Shown: one piece after another, positions 25,243 through 33,465 of the stretch | Layout: each line of letters opens with the position of its first letter | How positions within the stretch are numbered: the first letter of the stretch is position 1 | Assembly (NCBI GenBank): GCA_013822735.1 | Contig: PNKZ01000014.1 | Coordinates: forward strand, 84,270 to 148,269 | Origin: Pirellula sp. | Lineage (GTDB): Bacteria > Planctomycetota > Planctomycetia > Pirellulales > PNKZ01 | Length of the DNA: 64,000 bases | Direction of reading: 5' to 3' | Made by a program: the position numbers and the translations under genes | The notes under the pieces: model-generated | Told to the model about the DNA's origin: nothing | What the model saw: only the letters and a program-made list of their open reading frames with translations | Database searches by the model: none

Positions 25243-26073
25243 TTACTTGATGCAGAACGGGTGCTTGTCGCGGTCGACCTCGCGGCGATCCTCTTCCTCG
25301 TCTGAGAATTCGTTGGCGTCGTTGTCGATCACTTCCACGTCGATATCGGGCGTCGTCGAGTAGACGTCGGACACCAAACCGCCGTGCACGAGAATCTGAA
25401 TGCTCGACTTCACCGACTTCGGAACGTAGCCATGGCCGCCGCAGGCTTCGCAGAGCTGCTCGGCGGCCGAGCACAACGGGCACGGCTCGCAAGCCTCGGC
25501 CTTAGCCAGACGTGCCGCAGCTCGGGCGGCTTCCAACGTCGTGCGTTCGTCTTCATCGGCCGGGTCGCCTTGCTCGGCGATCGCCAACAGGTCGAGCATG
25601 GCCTTGAGTAGTTGGACGTTGACGGGTTCGACAGCCGTCTTGAGCGACTTGAGAATCTTGCCGGTTTCGGCACCGAGCGACGTTGCGAGCTGATACGCCG
25701 CGATCGCCTCTTGTACGGCGCCCTCGATGTTGCAGAGCTGCTCGACCGTGTCGGCGGCGCTCGTCGGGTTGTCGCCCTCTTCGCGGTCGCCGTTCTCGTC
25801 GTGAGCGTAGGTCGCTTCGATCACGGCCATGACGCACGACAACCCGTGCTGGATCGGATCATGCCGACTAGGCGTGCTCGGCACGCCGATCGGCTCGCCC
25901 GGCTCAAGTTGGGTGCAATCATGCGCACCCTCGAACTCGTCTTCCGCGTCGTGCTCGATCGAGTCGTGCGCTTCCTGCATGCCGATGCGGATCATCTTGC
26001 CCATCAGCGACACGACGGACTTGGCCGTAATCGCGTCGGGATGGTCAACGTGAAATAGAATAATCGTCTTCAT
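25243..26073 (-). CDS. Conserved phage protein with DnaJ-like CxxC pair
   Basis: A 276-residue protein from ATG 26073. Acidic and helical N-terminal two-thirds with an ATP-less clasp-like pattern at the start (MKTIILFHVDHPDAITAKSVVSLMGKMIRIGM). Residues about 207-226 hold CEPCPLCSAAEQLCEACGGHGYV, a zinc-binding CxxC pair like that of DnaJ. The C-terminal segment ILVHGGLVSDVYSTTPDIDVEVIDND recurs in many phage proteins of unknown role. Leader with TTACCACA and AGGAG. Confidence 0.65.
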   Translation of the reverse strand: MKTIILFHVDHPDAITAKSVVSLMGKMIRIGMQEAHDSIEHDAEDEFEGAHDCTQLEPGEPIGVPSTPSRHDPIQHGLSCVMAVIEATYAHDENGDREEGDNPTSAADTVEQLCNIEGAVQEAIAAYQLATSLGAETGKILKSLKTAVEPVNVQLLKAMLDLLAIAEQGDPADEDERTTLEAARAAARLAKAEACEPCPLCSAAEQLCEACGGHGYVPKSVKSSIQILVHGGLVSDVYSTTPDIDVEVIDNDANEFSDEEEDRREVDRDKHPFCIK

Positions 26074-26117
26074 GGGAACTCCTGTTTCTGTGGTAATAGA
26101 AACGCTACAGATACGGA

Positions 26118-26351
26118 CTAGAGCCAATGGCGTTCTAGCCAGAGGGTTTCAGCTTCGAGTGCTGCGCCCCGTGTCGGGAACGGACCGAGCACGGGACCAC
26201 CGACGGGGGAGAGATCCGCCGACCACGTGCAATCGGCGTTCGGCTCCACGTGAGACGCCCGTTCGATCTTCGCCGCGCCGAGCGCCGTCGGATCGATCGC
26301 GTCGGTGTGGATCATTCGCATGGTGCCGTCAGTGTCGACTACGAGTTGCAT
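26118..26351 (-). CDS. Small conserved phage protein
   Basis: A 77-residue protein from ATG 26351. The arrangement RMIHTDAIDPTALG...IERASHVEPNADCTWSADLSPVGGPVLGPF...AALEAETLWLERH matches a common small phage/bacterial protein family seen in many genomes, whose function I do not know. AAGGAG precedes the start. Confidence 0.6.
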   Translation of the reverse strand: MQLVVDTDGTMRMIHTDAIDPTALGAAKIERASHVEPNADCTWSADLSPVGGPVLGPFPTRGAALEAETLWLERHWL

Positions 26352-26425
26352 CGAAAGCTCCTTGTTCAAGCGGTTGGAATGTCCGCCGTGCGAGGCCTGC
26401 ACGGCGGACGATCGAAACGCCGGAA

Positions 26426-27391
26426 CTACGCCGCTTCGGAGTTAGGCCGCACGACACGACGACGGGGACGATTGATCATCATCCCTTGCAGTTGCTCGGC
26501 GATTTGGCCCACGTTCTGAGCGATGTGGTTACGCAACGCTTCTTGAGCGACGGTGACGCTACCGCCGTCGGGACGAATGGACGCCGGCGAAACGCCGTTG
26601 ACCAGCGATTGAGCCTGAGCGACCAGCGATTCGAGCTGATCGTTCGACTTGATCGACAGATGCGAGAACTTGCCGAAGAAGTCCGACAGGTTCGTGATGG
26701 TCGAATCCTTGAACGTCTTGAGCTCGCCCTTGTCGGTCGTGCCGGTGAGACGTTCGGCCAGGTGCGACACGAGCTGCTCGAACTCGCCGACGAACGCCTG
26801 TTCGGCCAACGTCACCGCCTCGTCGAACCGAGCCACGATGCGTTGCCGCTCCTGTTCGTACAACGCCGGATTGAGCACCCGCAGATAGTCCGGCGGCGTG
26901 ACGTTCGGGAACTCCCACGCCGCGTCGAACAACCCGACGACGGTCGCCGGATAGTCCGACGAGTTGTAGAGCGTACCGAGCTTAATCTGCGCCTTGACCT
27001 TCAATTCGAGGTAGGCGGATTGCAGCGTGTCGACGGCCGCGAGCAACGACGCCCGTCCGGCTTCCATACGCTCGGCGAACAACAGCACGTCGGATTCGCG
27101 GATCAGACGCAAGCCCGGCTCGGGATACGGCAACGTCAGCTCGTGCCAATCGCGGGCCATGCGGCTCTTGATCTTGGTAACGTCGCTGTACGCCTTGTGC
27201 TTGGTGTCGATGATCTTCTTACCGGCGGACAGAAAGCCCGCGTCGGCGCCGAACGCGTCGGCCGCTTGCGTCTTCTGATCGTCGGACAACGCCCGACGCA
27301 CGCCCCACGACGTGAACTGAACCCGCGTTGCTCGGAAGTCCGCGATGAGCGTCTCCGAAGCGGCAGGCGTAGACGAACCTTGCATGTTCAT
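26426..27391 (-). CDS. Conserved hypothetical phage protein, helical
   Basis: A 321-residue mostly helical protein with a region KIIDTKHKAYSDVTKIKSRMARDWHELTLPYPEPGLRLIRESDV and a basic C-terminal tail (NRPRRRVVRPN). It loosely recalls proteins that travel with AAA+ ATPases in phages, and such a gene lies about 0.9 kb upstream. No catalytic motif seen. The leader has a promoter-like block (27452-27477), TTACCACC and AAGGAG. Confidence 0.6.
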   Translation of the reverse strand: MNMQGSSTPAASETLIADFRATRVQFTSWGVRRALSDDQKTQAADAFGADAGFLSAGKKIIDTKHKAYSDVTKIKSRMARDWHELTLPYPEPGLRLIRESDVLLFAERMEAGRASLLAAVDTLQSAYLELKVKAQIKLGTLYNSSDYPATVVGLFDAAWEFPNVTPPDYLRVLNPALYEQERQRIVARFDEAVTLAEQAFVGEFEQLVSHLAERLTGTTDKGELKTFKDSTITNLSDFFGKFSHLSIKSNDQLESLVAQAQSLVNGVSPASIRPDGGSVTVAQEALRNHIAQNVGQIAEQLQGMMINRPRRRVVRPNSEAA

Positions 27392-27451
27392 ACGGGAACT
27401 CCTTAGGGGTGACGGCCTTCGGTGGTAAGCGAAAGCGAAAGCAAACGGCCG

Positions 27452-27477
27452 GCTACACTAGCCGGCGGCAAAATCGA
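27452..27477 (-). promoter_or_regulatory. Leftward promoter-like block P1
   Basis: Minus-strand TCGATTTTGCCGCC then GGCTAGTGTAGC. It aligns with blocks at 31765-31790 and (opposite strand) 35269-35295, and shares a downstream GCTTTCGCTTT with the former. Spacing does not fit a normal sigma-70 promoter. Confidence 0.45.
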
Positions 27478-27486
27478 CGCCGCTCA

Positions 27487-27939
27487 TTAGCCCTTGAATA
27501 GCGGCGTATTGGCGGCATTGAGCAACGCTTCCAGGCGCTCTACGGCGGAATCCTCGATGTGGATGATCTCGAAGCGCACGACCCACACTTCGCCCGCGCT
27601 CCAGCGCCACATATCGAACGCGTGCCGCGACGCGTTGTCCTTCGCCCAAAGCTCTTTCTTCGCGGCCTTCGGGATGCAATGCGGGTGCTGATTAAGCCAG
27701 GCAAACCCCTCGCCGACGTAGTCTTCATCCGGACATTCGTTGAGGCGCTCGAGGTACGCGTCGCGCGTCACGCGGGCCCGGCCGATCAGCACGCCGCCGG
27801 CGTAGGGCATTGTGTCGTACGCGTCGAACTCGACGCCCTTCACGTAGGCCTTGGCCGTGCGGGCGTTCCAGTTGCGGCGCGTCACGTCCTTTGCGCGAGC
27901 GACGAACGCGGGCCAGACGTACCCTTCCGATTGATACAT
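27487..27939 (-). CDS. ASCH-domain-like protein
   Basis: A 150-residue protein. The N-terminal pattern MYQSEGYVWPAFVARAKDVTRRNWNARTAKAYVKG fits the ASCH (PUA-like) fold, where a KxxTRR segment lies in the RNA- or nucleotide-binding cleft; VLIGRARVTRDAYLERL and VVRFEIIHIED supply later strands. Such domains bind modified nucleosides or RNA and occur in several phages. The substrate is unknown. Confidence 0.65.
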   Translation of the reverse strand: MYQSEGYVWPAFVARAKDVTRRNWNARTAKAYVKGVEFDAYDTMPYAGGVLIGRARVTRDAYLERLNECPDEDYVGEGFAWLNQHPHCIPKAAKKELWAKDNASRHAFDMWRWSAGEVWVVRFEIIHIEDSAVERLEALLNAANTPLFKG

Positions 27940-27948
27940 AGGCGGCTC

Positions 27949-28230
27949 CTATTCGTTGACGAACTCTTTGGCACAACGACGGCAGATCGGGTCAGCCTCG
28001 CGACTGGATATGGCGATCCAATCGCGAGGGTCTTTCGGATCGAGCGGCACTTTCGGCGGAGGAAGTTCCGCGTAGGCGTCAACGGCTTGCAGGTAGGGAA
28101 CCATTACACCGTCGGGGTCCATCGCGAATGCGAGCGCCGGCGTGAGCGGAACAAAGCACAACGTGCAAAAGAACGGCTTGCCGCCACCCCCGCCAAAATC
28201 ATCAGGCCCTCGCATGGCGATCCCTCGCAT
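27949..28230 (-). CDS. Small zinc-binding hypothetical protein
   Basis: A 93-residue protein (ATG 28230; ATG 28215 also possible) with CTLC near residue 22 and CRRC near residue 83, a likely split zinc ribbon. Unknown. It lies 10 bp upstream of the ASCH gene, probably in one operon. Confidence 0.55.
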   Translation of the reverse strand: MRGIAMRGPDDFGGGGGKPFFCTLCFVPLTPALAFAMDPDGVMVPYLQAVDAYAELPPPKVPLDPKDPRDWIAISSREADPICRRCAKEFVNE

Positions 28231-28303
28231 TGGTCTACGTGATCAGACGATGCCCATCCCCGCCCCGTGAGCGTTGACCCACGGGGCGGAAGGGGAACCG
28301 TCG

Positions 28304-29836
28304 CTATTCGGCGGCCTTGCGAATCACACGCCACCGCGGTGCTTGGCTCGGCGGTGCGGTACCGTTGTCGACGAAGATGCCCGGCTTGGACGCGTCGAGC
28401 ACGCGGCCGTTGGCCCAATAGCGGAGAGCGTTGATCGTCTCCTGACTGGTGACCGCCACGGGGACCACGTTCTTAGCCGCTTCAATGAGCGGGACGCCGA
28501 GCAACGAAGCGAGACGGCAGCACGACTTGATCTCGGCACCGGTCCAATTGATGTCGTTCACGTCGTCGCCCGTGGCGTCGTTTTCCAGCCCGAACGCTTT
28601 GACGTACATCTCCCAAATGATCTCGCGTTGTTCGGGCGACGGCAGGTCGATGAAGAAGATGCCGTCGAACCGCTCGGCACGGGTGAAGGCGCCGGCCGAC
28701 ACTTGCGAGAGCCGCGTCATGTCGTTGCAGGTACCGACGAAGAACACGTCGCTGGTGTGGTCGTTCAGCCAGGTGAGCAGCGTGCCGAGCATGCGGGACG
28801 AGACGCCGCTATCGCCGTTGGCACCGCCCATCGAGCCGGATAAGCCCTTCTCGATCTCGTCGCAGAACAGGATGCAAGGGGCCATCGCGTCGACCGCTTC
28901 GAGCGCTCGGCGGGTGTTCTCTTCGGTCTGCCCCACCAAACCGCCCATCAGCGAACCGAAGTCGAGCGTGACCGTCGGGCGCTTCGTCTCGTTGCCGAGC
29001 GCCTTGGCGAACGCCGACTTGCCGCCGCCGGCGACGCCGGTCAACAGCACGCCCCGCGGCCGAGCCTTCGAGCTGCTCGACTTCAGCGCTTTGGAGCAGA
29101 ACGCCTTGAGCGCTTCCAGGCCGCCGAGGTCCGCGAACGATTCGGTACCGCGATGCAGCTCGAGCGTGCCGGTCTTCTTGAGCATGTTGGCCTTGAGCTC
29201 CCACAGCACGCTCACGTCGAGCTTGCCGTGCCGAGCCAGGGACAACGAGAACGCCCCTTCCGCCTCGTAACGGGTGAGGCCCGCAGCGGCATCGAGCAGG
29301 CGGCTCAACTCGTCGTCGTCGGCCGGAATGTCGTTCTCGTCGGCCACGCCTTCGAGCACCTTGAGCAACGCCTCGCGATTGGGCAGCTCGTGCTGGATGA
29401 CGACGAACGCCTTTTCGAGCTCCGGGGGCAACGCCACGACCGGAGCGAGAATCACGACGAACTTACGATCGGCCTTCCCCTTGGTGATTGCCCGGTGCAT
29501 CGTCTGCACCACGGCCGGATCGCCGAGCAAGCGGTGGAAGTTCGGCAACAGCAACAGCACGGCACCCTCGTCGCTCGGTGCACGCTTCTTGCTGAGGTTC
29601 TTGAGCACGCCGATCGGGTCGGGATTGTTGTCGCCCGTGTCGTGGCCGAGAATCGCCGAGCCATGGTCAAGGTCGAACGTGTAGGCGGCCCAATGGGCTA
29701 CGTCGAGGTCGCTGCGGATCTCCCGCAAGGCCTCGTCGGGCTCTTGCGTCTGAATGTAGATGCCGGAGAAGCCGGCGTTGACGTACTCACGCAGTTGGCG
29801 CTGCAGAGCGGATTTCGTGTTGGTAGCGACGGCCAT
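28304..29836 (-). CDS. Ycf46-type AAA+ ATPase
   Basis: A 510-residue protein from ATG 29836. Residues 1-150 form a RecA-like N-terminal domain of the Ycf46 type (FSGIYIQTQEPDEALREIRSDL, VLLLLPNFHRLL). The C-terminal AAA+ module has Walker A GVAGGGKS (267-274), Walker B CILFCDEI (321-328), sensor VFFVGTCND and an arginine-finger segment FTRAERFDGIF. DUF2997 and DUF1257 genes follow upstream in the same operon, the set otherwise known from cyanobacteria and plastids. The biochemical role is not established; remodelling of a protein complex is the general AAA+ expectation. The dispersed motif and TTACCACA lie in its leader. Confidence 0.9.
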   Translation of the reverse strand: MAVATNTKSALQRQLREYVNAGFSGIYIQTQEPDEALREIRSDLDVAHWAAYTFDLDHGSAILGHDTGDNNPDPIGVLKNLSKKRAPSDEGAVLLLLPNFHRLLGDPAVVQTMHRAITKGKADRKFVVILAPVVALPPELEKAFVVIQHELPNREALLKVLEGVADENDIPADDDELSRLLDAAAGLTRYEAEGAFSLSLARHGKLDVSVLWELKANMLKKTGTLELHRGTESFADLGGLEALKAFCSKALKSSSSKARPRGVLLTGVAGGGKSAFAKALGNETKRPTVTLDFGSLMGGLVGQTEENTRRALEAVDAMAPCILFCDEIEKGLSGSMGGANGDSGVSSRMLGTLLTWLNDHTSDVFFVGTCNDMTRLSQVSAGAFTRAERFDGIFFIDLPSPEQREIIWEMYVKAFGLENDATGDDVNDINWTGAEIKSCCRLASLLGVPLIEAAKNVVPVAVTSQETINALRYWANGRVLDASKPGIFVDNGTAPPSQAPRWRVIRKAAE

Positions 29837-29869
29837 AAGCGAGGAACTCCGAAAACGTGTGGTAATGAC

Positions 29870-29887
29870 GAACAGGGCTAGATGGTC
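29870..29887 (-). promoter_or_regulatory. Dispersed 18-bp phage motif, copy 5
   Basis: Minus-strand GACCATCTAGCCCTGTTC, 34 bp upstream of the AAA+ gene start, four bases before a TTACCACA box. Confidence 0.7.
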
Positions 29888-29907
29888 AAACGTAGCGGAC
29901 AAGCGGA

Positions 29908-30093
29908 CTACTGACGAGCGGACAACCCGGCGGCCGGCTGAGCGTAATACTCGCCGCTCTTGACGTCGGCCGTGACGGTGCCGAGCGCCAATTCCAGCTC
30001 CTTCGTGGCATCCGTGCAGGACTTGCCGACGAAACCGGTGGTCTTGATGGACGTCTCGCCGGTCGGGCTGACGGTGACTTCGATCTTCTTCAT
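29908..30093 (-). CDS. DUF2997 protein
   Basis: A 61-residue protein from ATG 30093. The sequence MKKIEVTVSPTGETSIKTTG, then GKSCTDATKELELALG, matches DUF2997 across its length; a conserved Cys lies at about residue 26. DUF2997 genes are commonly found with DUF1257 and Ycf46-type ATPases. Function unknown. It is preceded by DUF1257 (66 bp away) and followed by the ATPase. Confidence 0.88.
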   Translation of the reverse strand: MKKIEVTVSPTGETSIKTTGFVGKSCTDATKELELALGTVTADVKSGEYYAQPAAGLSARQ

Positions 30094-30159
30094 GGTGTGC
30101 TCTTGGGATAACTTGACAAATGTGATGCGAAACGACGGATAACCGAACATGCGACGAGG

Positions 30160-30519
30160 CTACACGGCTGTCGCGGTGAGCAGAATCGAGCCGTCGGGGC
30201 GCAGGGTTTCGATCGGCGACCAACCCCTGCGGCGCATCGTGCTCTTGGCCAACTCTACGCTGTAGCCCTGCAGCAGGTTGTCGAGTTCCTTCTGTTGGCC
30301 CCACTTGCCGTTGTAGTTGTCGTACGCGGCCTTCCCCTCTTCGAGGTTGAAGACGACGGGATAGTTCCAATCCTTGAGCTGCACGGCATAGCCGCGGACA
30401 TTCTCCGCGAACAACGCGTGCTCGCCCGGTACCGGTGCTCCGAGCACGAGACGGCGGCAAGCGGCGATCAGCGCCGGCAAGTCGCGGACCTGAACTTGGA
30501 TAGTTACGGTATGGCTCAT
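30160..30519 (-). CDS. DUF1257 (Ycf35-like) protein
   Basis: A 119-residue protein. MSHTVTIQVQVRDLPALIAAC and the middle region GYAVQLKDWNYPVVFNLEEGKAAYDNYNGKWG...LDNLLQGYSVELAKSTMRRRGW match DUF1257/Ycf35 closely. With DUF2997 and the Ycf46-type ATPase it forms a three-gene set. The stop-start overlap with the HNH gene (30516-30519) suggests the nuclease inserted in front of it. Role unknown. Confidence 0.88.
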   Translation of the reverse strand: MSHTVTIQVQVRDLPALIAACRRLVLGAPVPGEHALFAENVRGYAVQLKDWNYPVVFNLEEGKAAYDNYNGKWGQQKELDNLLQGYSVELAKSTMRRRGWSPIETLRPDGSILLTATAV

Positions 30520-30974
30520 TTCTTCCCCTTTTTAGAGCGGTAATACTTCCGACACTTGATTCGGTTGCACTCTCGGCAGATACGCTGATTAGGAGCGTTC
30601 TTGCCGCGATAGACGTTCGCTTCATTCAACTCGTGACCGCGATGACAATGGGTTTTGGCGAGGTTCGCCGCAGCCCGCGTGTTTCCTCGCAAGGTGTTTA
30701 CTCGCGACGTAACGGCCTCCATGTGCTCGGGGTTTACGCATGCCCTATTCCGACAAAGATGATCAATCTCCAGGCCCTCGGGAATTGGACCGACGAGCAG
30801 TTGGTAAGCGAGGCGGTGGGCCAGTTGGTCGACTTGCTTGCCGTCGCGGCGAAATGTGATGTGGCCGTATCCGCCAGCGACTTTGCCCGCCGTCCAGATC
30901 CAGCAACCGCCTTCGATCTTCTCGACCTTGGACCAAAACCGTTTCTCGTCGGCGGCTGTAGGTACCACGTCCAT
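30516..30974 (-). CDS. HNH endonuclease
   Basis: A 152-residue nuclease. WSKVEKIEGGCWIWTAGKVAGGYGHI and AHRLAYQLLVGPIPEGLEIDHLCRNRACVNPEHMEAVT carry the HNH core (HR, D-H, N, H), and a C-terminal zinc region CHRGHELNEANVY...RICRECNRIKCRKYY follows. This layout is that of free-standing phage HNH or homing-type nucleases. The dispersed motif lies only 6 bp before its start codon. Confidence 0.9.
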   Translation of the reverse strand: MDVVPTAADEKRFWSKVEKIEGGCWIWTAGKVAGGYGHITFRRDGKQVDQLAHRLAYQLLVGPIPEGLEIDHLCRNRACVNPEHMEAVTSRVNTLRGNTRAAANLAKTHCHRGHELNEANVYRGKNAPNQRICRECNRIKCRKYYRSKKGKK

Positions 30975-30979
30975 GACAC

Positions 30980-30997
30980 GAACACTCCTAGATGGTC
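30980..30997 (-). promoter_or_regulatory. Dispersed 18-bp phage motif, copy 6
   Basis: Minus-strand GACCATCTAGGAGTGTTC, ending 6 bp before the HNH start codon. Its AGGAG may double as the ribosome site. Confidence 0.7.
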
Positions 30998-31010
30998 AGC
31001 GGCACGCGGC

Positions 31011-31274
31011 TTACACTTCCGCGTCGATCAAACGAAACACGGCCTTACAACGGAATTCGCAGCACTCACAGGCGCAGGCCATCGTAATGGTGCGGCCTTC
31101 CTGCGCCCAATCGTCGGACACCACGCCCCCGCCGCACATGGGGCACTTCTCACCGCCGAGCCGCACGAAGTCAGCAGCCAGGCCGCAGGATAGCTCGACC
31201 AACGCGGCGCCCTCGCCGAACTGCAAAGCAGGCCGACGCGGCGACGGATTCGATGCGGGAATGCGGTTGTTCAT
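31011..31274 (-). CDS. Small zinc-ribbon protein
   Basis: An 87-residue protein with CPMC at about 44-47 and a CACECC...C cluster at about 68-76, suggesting a zinc ribbon. It overlaps the next upstream gene by 4 bases. Unknown. Confidence 0.6.
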   Translation of the reverse strand: MNNRIPASNPSPRRPALQFGEGAALVELSCGLAADFVRLGGEKCPMCGGGVVSDDWAQEGRTITMACACECCEFRCKAVFRLIDAEV

Positions 31275-31492
31275 GCCGAGCCGCCTTTCGCCGATCGCTC
31301 GTCGCGCTCGGTCTGTCGCCGTTCCTTGTCGAGATCCTGCATCGACCCGTAAAGCTCTTCAAGCTGATCGACGAGGCCTTGATAGGTCCAGTCAAGCGAA
31401 CTTTCGTCCTCTTGGTTCAAAATCCAGCGGTCGATTTTCTTGATGAGGCTCTTCGCCTTCTCGCCCGTCGGTGTGGTCCAGCGGTTACGCAT
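31271..31492 (-). CDS. Small charged hypothetical protein
   Basis: A 73-residue helical protein (KAKSLIKKIDRWILNQ, LVDQLEELYGSMQDLDKERRQTERDER), probably a short coiled coil. Overlaps both neighbours, so translationally coupled. Unknown. Confidence 0.55.
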   Translation of the reverse strand: MRNRWTTPTGEKAKSLIKKIDRWILNQEDESSLDWTYQGLVDQLEELYGSMQDLDKERRQTERDERSAKGGSA

Positions 31493-31721
31493 GTGGGAAT
31501 CCGTTCTGGCCGATCGCCTCTCGCATTTTGTCGCGTACGGTTCCCGGGTGTTCCCACGCCGAGATCAGCAGCGCCACGATCGCGTCTTTGTTCGAGTCGT
31601 CGAGCGACAAGCCGTCGTTATCGAGCCACGCGAGCACCTGGCGCATTGCACTCTTGCCACGCTCCGAAGCTGAGAGACGCTTGATCGACTCGGTGACGAT
31701 GTGACGTTGCTCCTTATCCAC
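31485..31721 (-). CDS. Small hypothetical protein
   Basis: A 78-residue helical protein from GTG 31721, chosen because GGAGA lies 8-12 bases upstream. First gene of the leftward operon that runs from P2. Unknown. Confidence 0.55.
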   Translation of the reverse strand: MDKEQRHIVTESIKRLSASERGKSAMRQVLAWLDNDGLSLDDSNKDAIVALLISAWEHPGTVRDKMREAIGQNGFPHA

Positions 31722-31764
31722 GTGAAATCTCCAAAGCGAAAGCCCCGGGCCGAAACGCCGGCCC

Positions 31765-31790
31765 GCTACCATACCGCCGGCGAAATTGAA
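31765..31790 (-). promoter_or_regulatory. Leftward promoter-like block P2
   Basis: Minus-strand TTCAATTTCGCCGG then CGGTATGGTAGC, similar to P1 (27452-27477). It is 44 bp upstream of the GTG of the first gene in the operon. Confidence 0.45.
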
Positions 31791-31817
31791 GCCCGCCCCC
31801 TCCTGCTGCATTAGGCT

Positions 31818-31844
31818 CCAAATGGTGCTAATGACACCAATTGG
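31818..31844. promoter_or_regulatory. Operator-like inverted repeat
   Basis: CCAAATGGTG (31818-31827), a 7-base spacer, then CACCAATTGG (31835-31844): 10-bp arms with one mismatch. The AT-rich palindrome stands out in GC-rich DNA and lies just upstream of P2, so it may bind one of the XRE regulators. Confidence 0.5.
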
Positions 31845-32398
31845 CTCATCTACTCGAGAAGCTCGCTTTCGCGAAGTGCCGTAAATCGCGAGCCCGCGGA
31901 GTTATCCACAACGCACTCGCCCGCGCGTAGGAGGCGTCTGGCGGCACTTACTAAGCGCGCATGCGCGAGCCTCTGGCGGCACGGGTGAGGTACGCCCGCG
32001 TGCACGCCCGCAACGCGTAGGAACATAGTCGAATTCGCCCCCTTGCCGCTTGGCGGTCGGCATGCCGGACCCCTCGCCGCAACGCCGCGCCGCAGCTCGC
32101 CGCTTGCGTTGTGCGTTGCGCGGCGATGCCGGCACGACCGTCGGACCGTCGAGAGATCGCCGCGCAACGTACGGGCCCGCCGGCGAGCGCAAACAATGCG
32201 GGCCGGCAATCAAACGGGGGCGAATCGCCGCGCCGCAGAGATCGGGCCGATGACGGGCCCATTGCTGGCGATGGTCGGCGCGGCGTGGAGATCGCCGCAG
32301 AGGGGAGCACGGGCCGCAGATAGGCGCCGGCAAACGAGCACGGGCCGCGCAGCTCGAATAGCTGCGCGGCCCGTTGTGCGTCGAATTGTGGGGCGTTG
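31845..32398. other. Noncoding repeat-rich block with DnaA box (possible origin)
   Basis: About 550 bp without a credible gene. TTATCCACA (31902-31910) is a perfect DnaA box. The rest is full of short GCAACGC/CGCCGC-type repeats; 32106-32118 is the reverse complement of the CAACGCACAACGC units at 33917 and 33945. A replication origin is possible; noncoding RNA cannot be excluded. Confidence 0.45.
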
Positions 32399-32647
32399 CT
32401 AGTCGACGCGTACCATCGTCGGCAATTGCATCGCAACGCAAGCGCGATGCCATGCGGTGAACTCGGCCGGCGTGGTATCCGGTCCGGCACGGTCGACGAA
32501 TCGGCAGTAGTCGAGCACGTTGCGCACGTGCTGACGGTCGACCGGGCGCGGCGATGCGGCGTTGCGATAGTTGCGACCATGCGAAACCAGCTCGCCGCGA
32601 TACGCGCGGCTACCGCTCAAAGCGGCGACCAAATGAGGCAAACCCAT
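32399..32647 (-). CDS. Hypothetical phage protein
   Basis: An 82-residue protein from ATG 32647, preceded by AGGAG and, further up, a TTACCACC box. Begins MGLPHLVAALSGSRAYRGELVSHGRNYRNAA; the middle (DRQHVRNVLDYCRFVDRAG) is helical. Family not recognised. Confidence 0.55.
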   Translation of the reverse strand: MGLPHLVAALSGSRAYRGELVSHGRNYRNAASPRPVDRQHVRNVLDYCRFVDRAGPDTTPAEFTAWHRACVAMQLPTMVRVD

Positions 32648-32732
32648 TGCAGAGACTCCTAGAGGGAAAGCGGCGCGCGGCGTGGTGGTAAACACGACCG
32701 GACCGCAGAACGAAAACCACGGCAAACAAGAG

Positions 32733-32762
32733 CGCCCCCGGGTGAATCACAACCCGGGGGCG
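32733..32762 (-). terminator. Terminator-like hairpin
   Basis: A 10-bp perfect stem (32733-32742 with 32753-32762), placed just after the 32794-33465 gene in the leftward direction. The following T-rich stretch is weak. Confidence 0.55.
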
Positions 32763-32793
32763 TTGCTAGTGCGCCGTGCACAAGCTAACAGGT

Positions 32794-33465
32794 TTACGCG
32801 TCGACCGGCTTGATGGTCCGCAGCGCTTCAAGAGCTGCGCGCAGCTTGGCAACGGTCGCCGGCTTGTCACACCCTTCCCAACTCATCGCCGCTTGGCCGG
32901 CCCGCTTGTGGGCCCGATCAACGAAGCGCACCACGCCGGCCGCTTTGAGTTGCTCATCCGTCTTCCCGGCGTCCTTCCCGGCTTTCCAGGCGGGGTTGAT
33001 GTCCTTCTCTTTCTCGGTCGCCGGAATCACGCGTTCCGCATTGTCCAAGAGCGCGGCGAGATAGAGCGGCAAACCGTCGATCAGCGTCGACACCTGCGCC
33101 GGGAAGAGCGAAAGCGGCGCGCCCCCCTTCCCCTCTGCGGATTGATTGATTTTCAACCCGTTGAGTACCACCCGTCCCGATTCGGAAAACGTCACCCGCA
33201 ACCCGCCGGCTGCGGCGCGATTCGCTCCGCTCTTGGCTGCGAATTCCTGTTGCTTGCCGATGATCGCGGCGACGTCACCCGCCGGGACCATCTGCAAAAG
33301 AGCGGTAATTTCCGTTGCTTGCGTCATGTCGATGACGGTCGACATTGCCCAAGAGCGAACGGCGTCCGCATCCGTCCGACCGGAGAGGAAAGCGGCGAGC
33401 GCTTCAGCCGCCTTGTGTTCCGGACCGAGAACGACAACGCTGGCAGCTTGATTCAATTTCGTCAT
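32794..33465 (-). CDS. Hypothetical phage protein
   Basis: A 223-residue protein from ATG 33465 with AGGAG upstream. Mostly helical, Ala-rich; VTFSESGRVVLNGLKINQS may be a small beta section and AAGVVRFVDRAHKRAGQAAMSWEGCDKPATVAKLRAALEAL forms the C-terminal helices. No family recognised. Its leader carries both TTACCACC and a copy of the 18-bp motif. Confidence 0.6.
   Translation of the reverse strand: MTKLNQAASVVVLGPEHKAAEALAAFLSGRTDADAVRSWAMSTVIDMTQATEITALLQMVPAGDVAAIIGKQQEFAAKSGANRAAAGGLRVTFSESGRVVLNGLKINQSAEGKGGAPLSLFPAQVSTLIDGLPLYLAALLDNAERVIPATEKEKDINPAWKAGKDAGKTDEQLKAAGVVRFVDRAHKRAGQAAMSWEGCDKPATVAKLRAALEALRTIKPVDA

Noticed and set aside
29837..30625. Upstream extension of the AAA+ reading frame
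   Set aside because: It would run through DUF2997 and DUF1257 genes in the wrong frame; ATG 29836 starts at the conserved N-terminus.
30633..31193. Rightward ORF opposite the HNH gene
   Set aside because: The minus strand carries a complete HNH nuclease; the opposite frame is a shadow.
31902..32580. Overlapping Arg/Ala-rich leftward ORFs in the repeat-rich block
   Set aside because: Low-complexity translations of GC-rich repeats without ribosome sites or family features.
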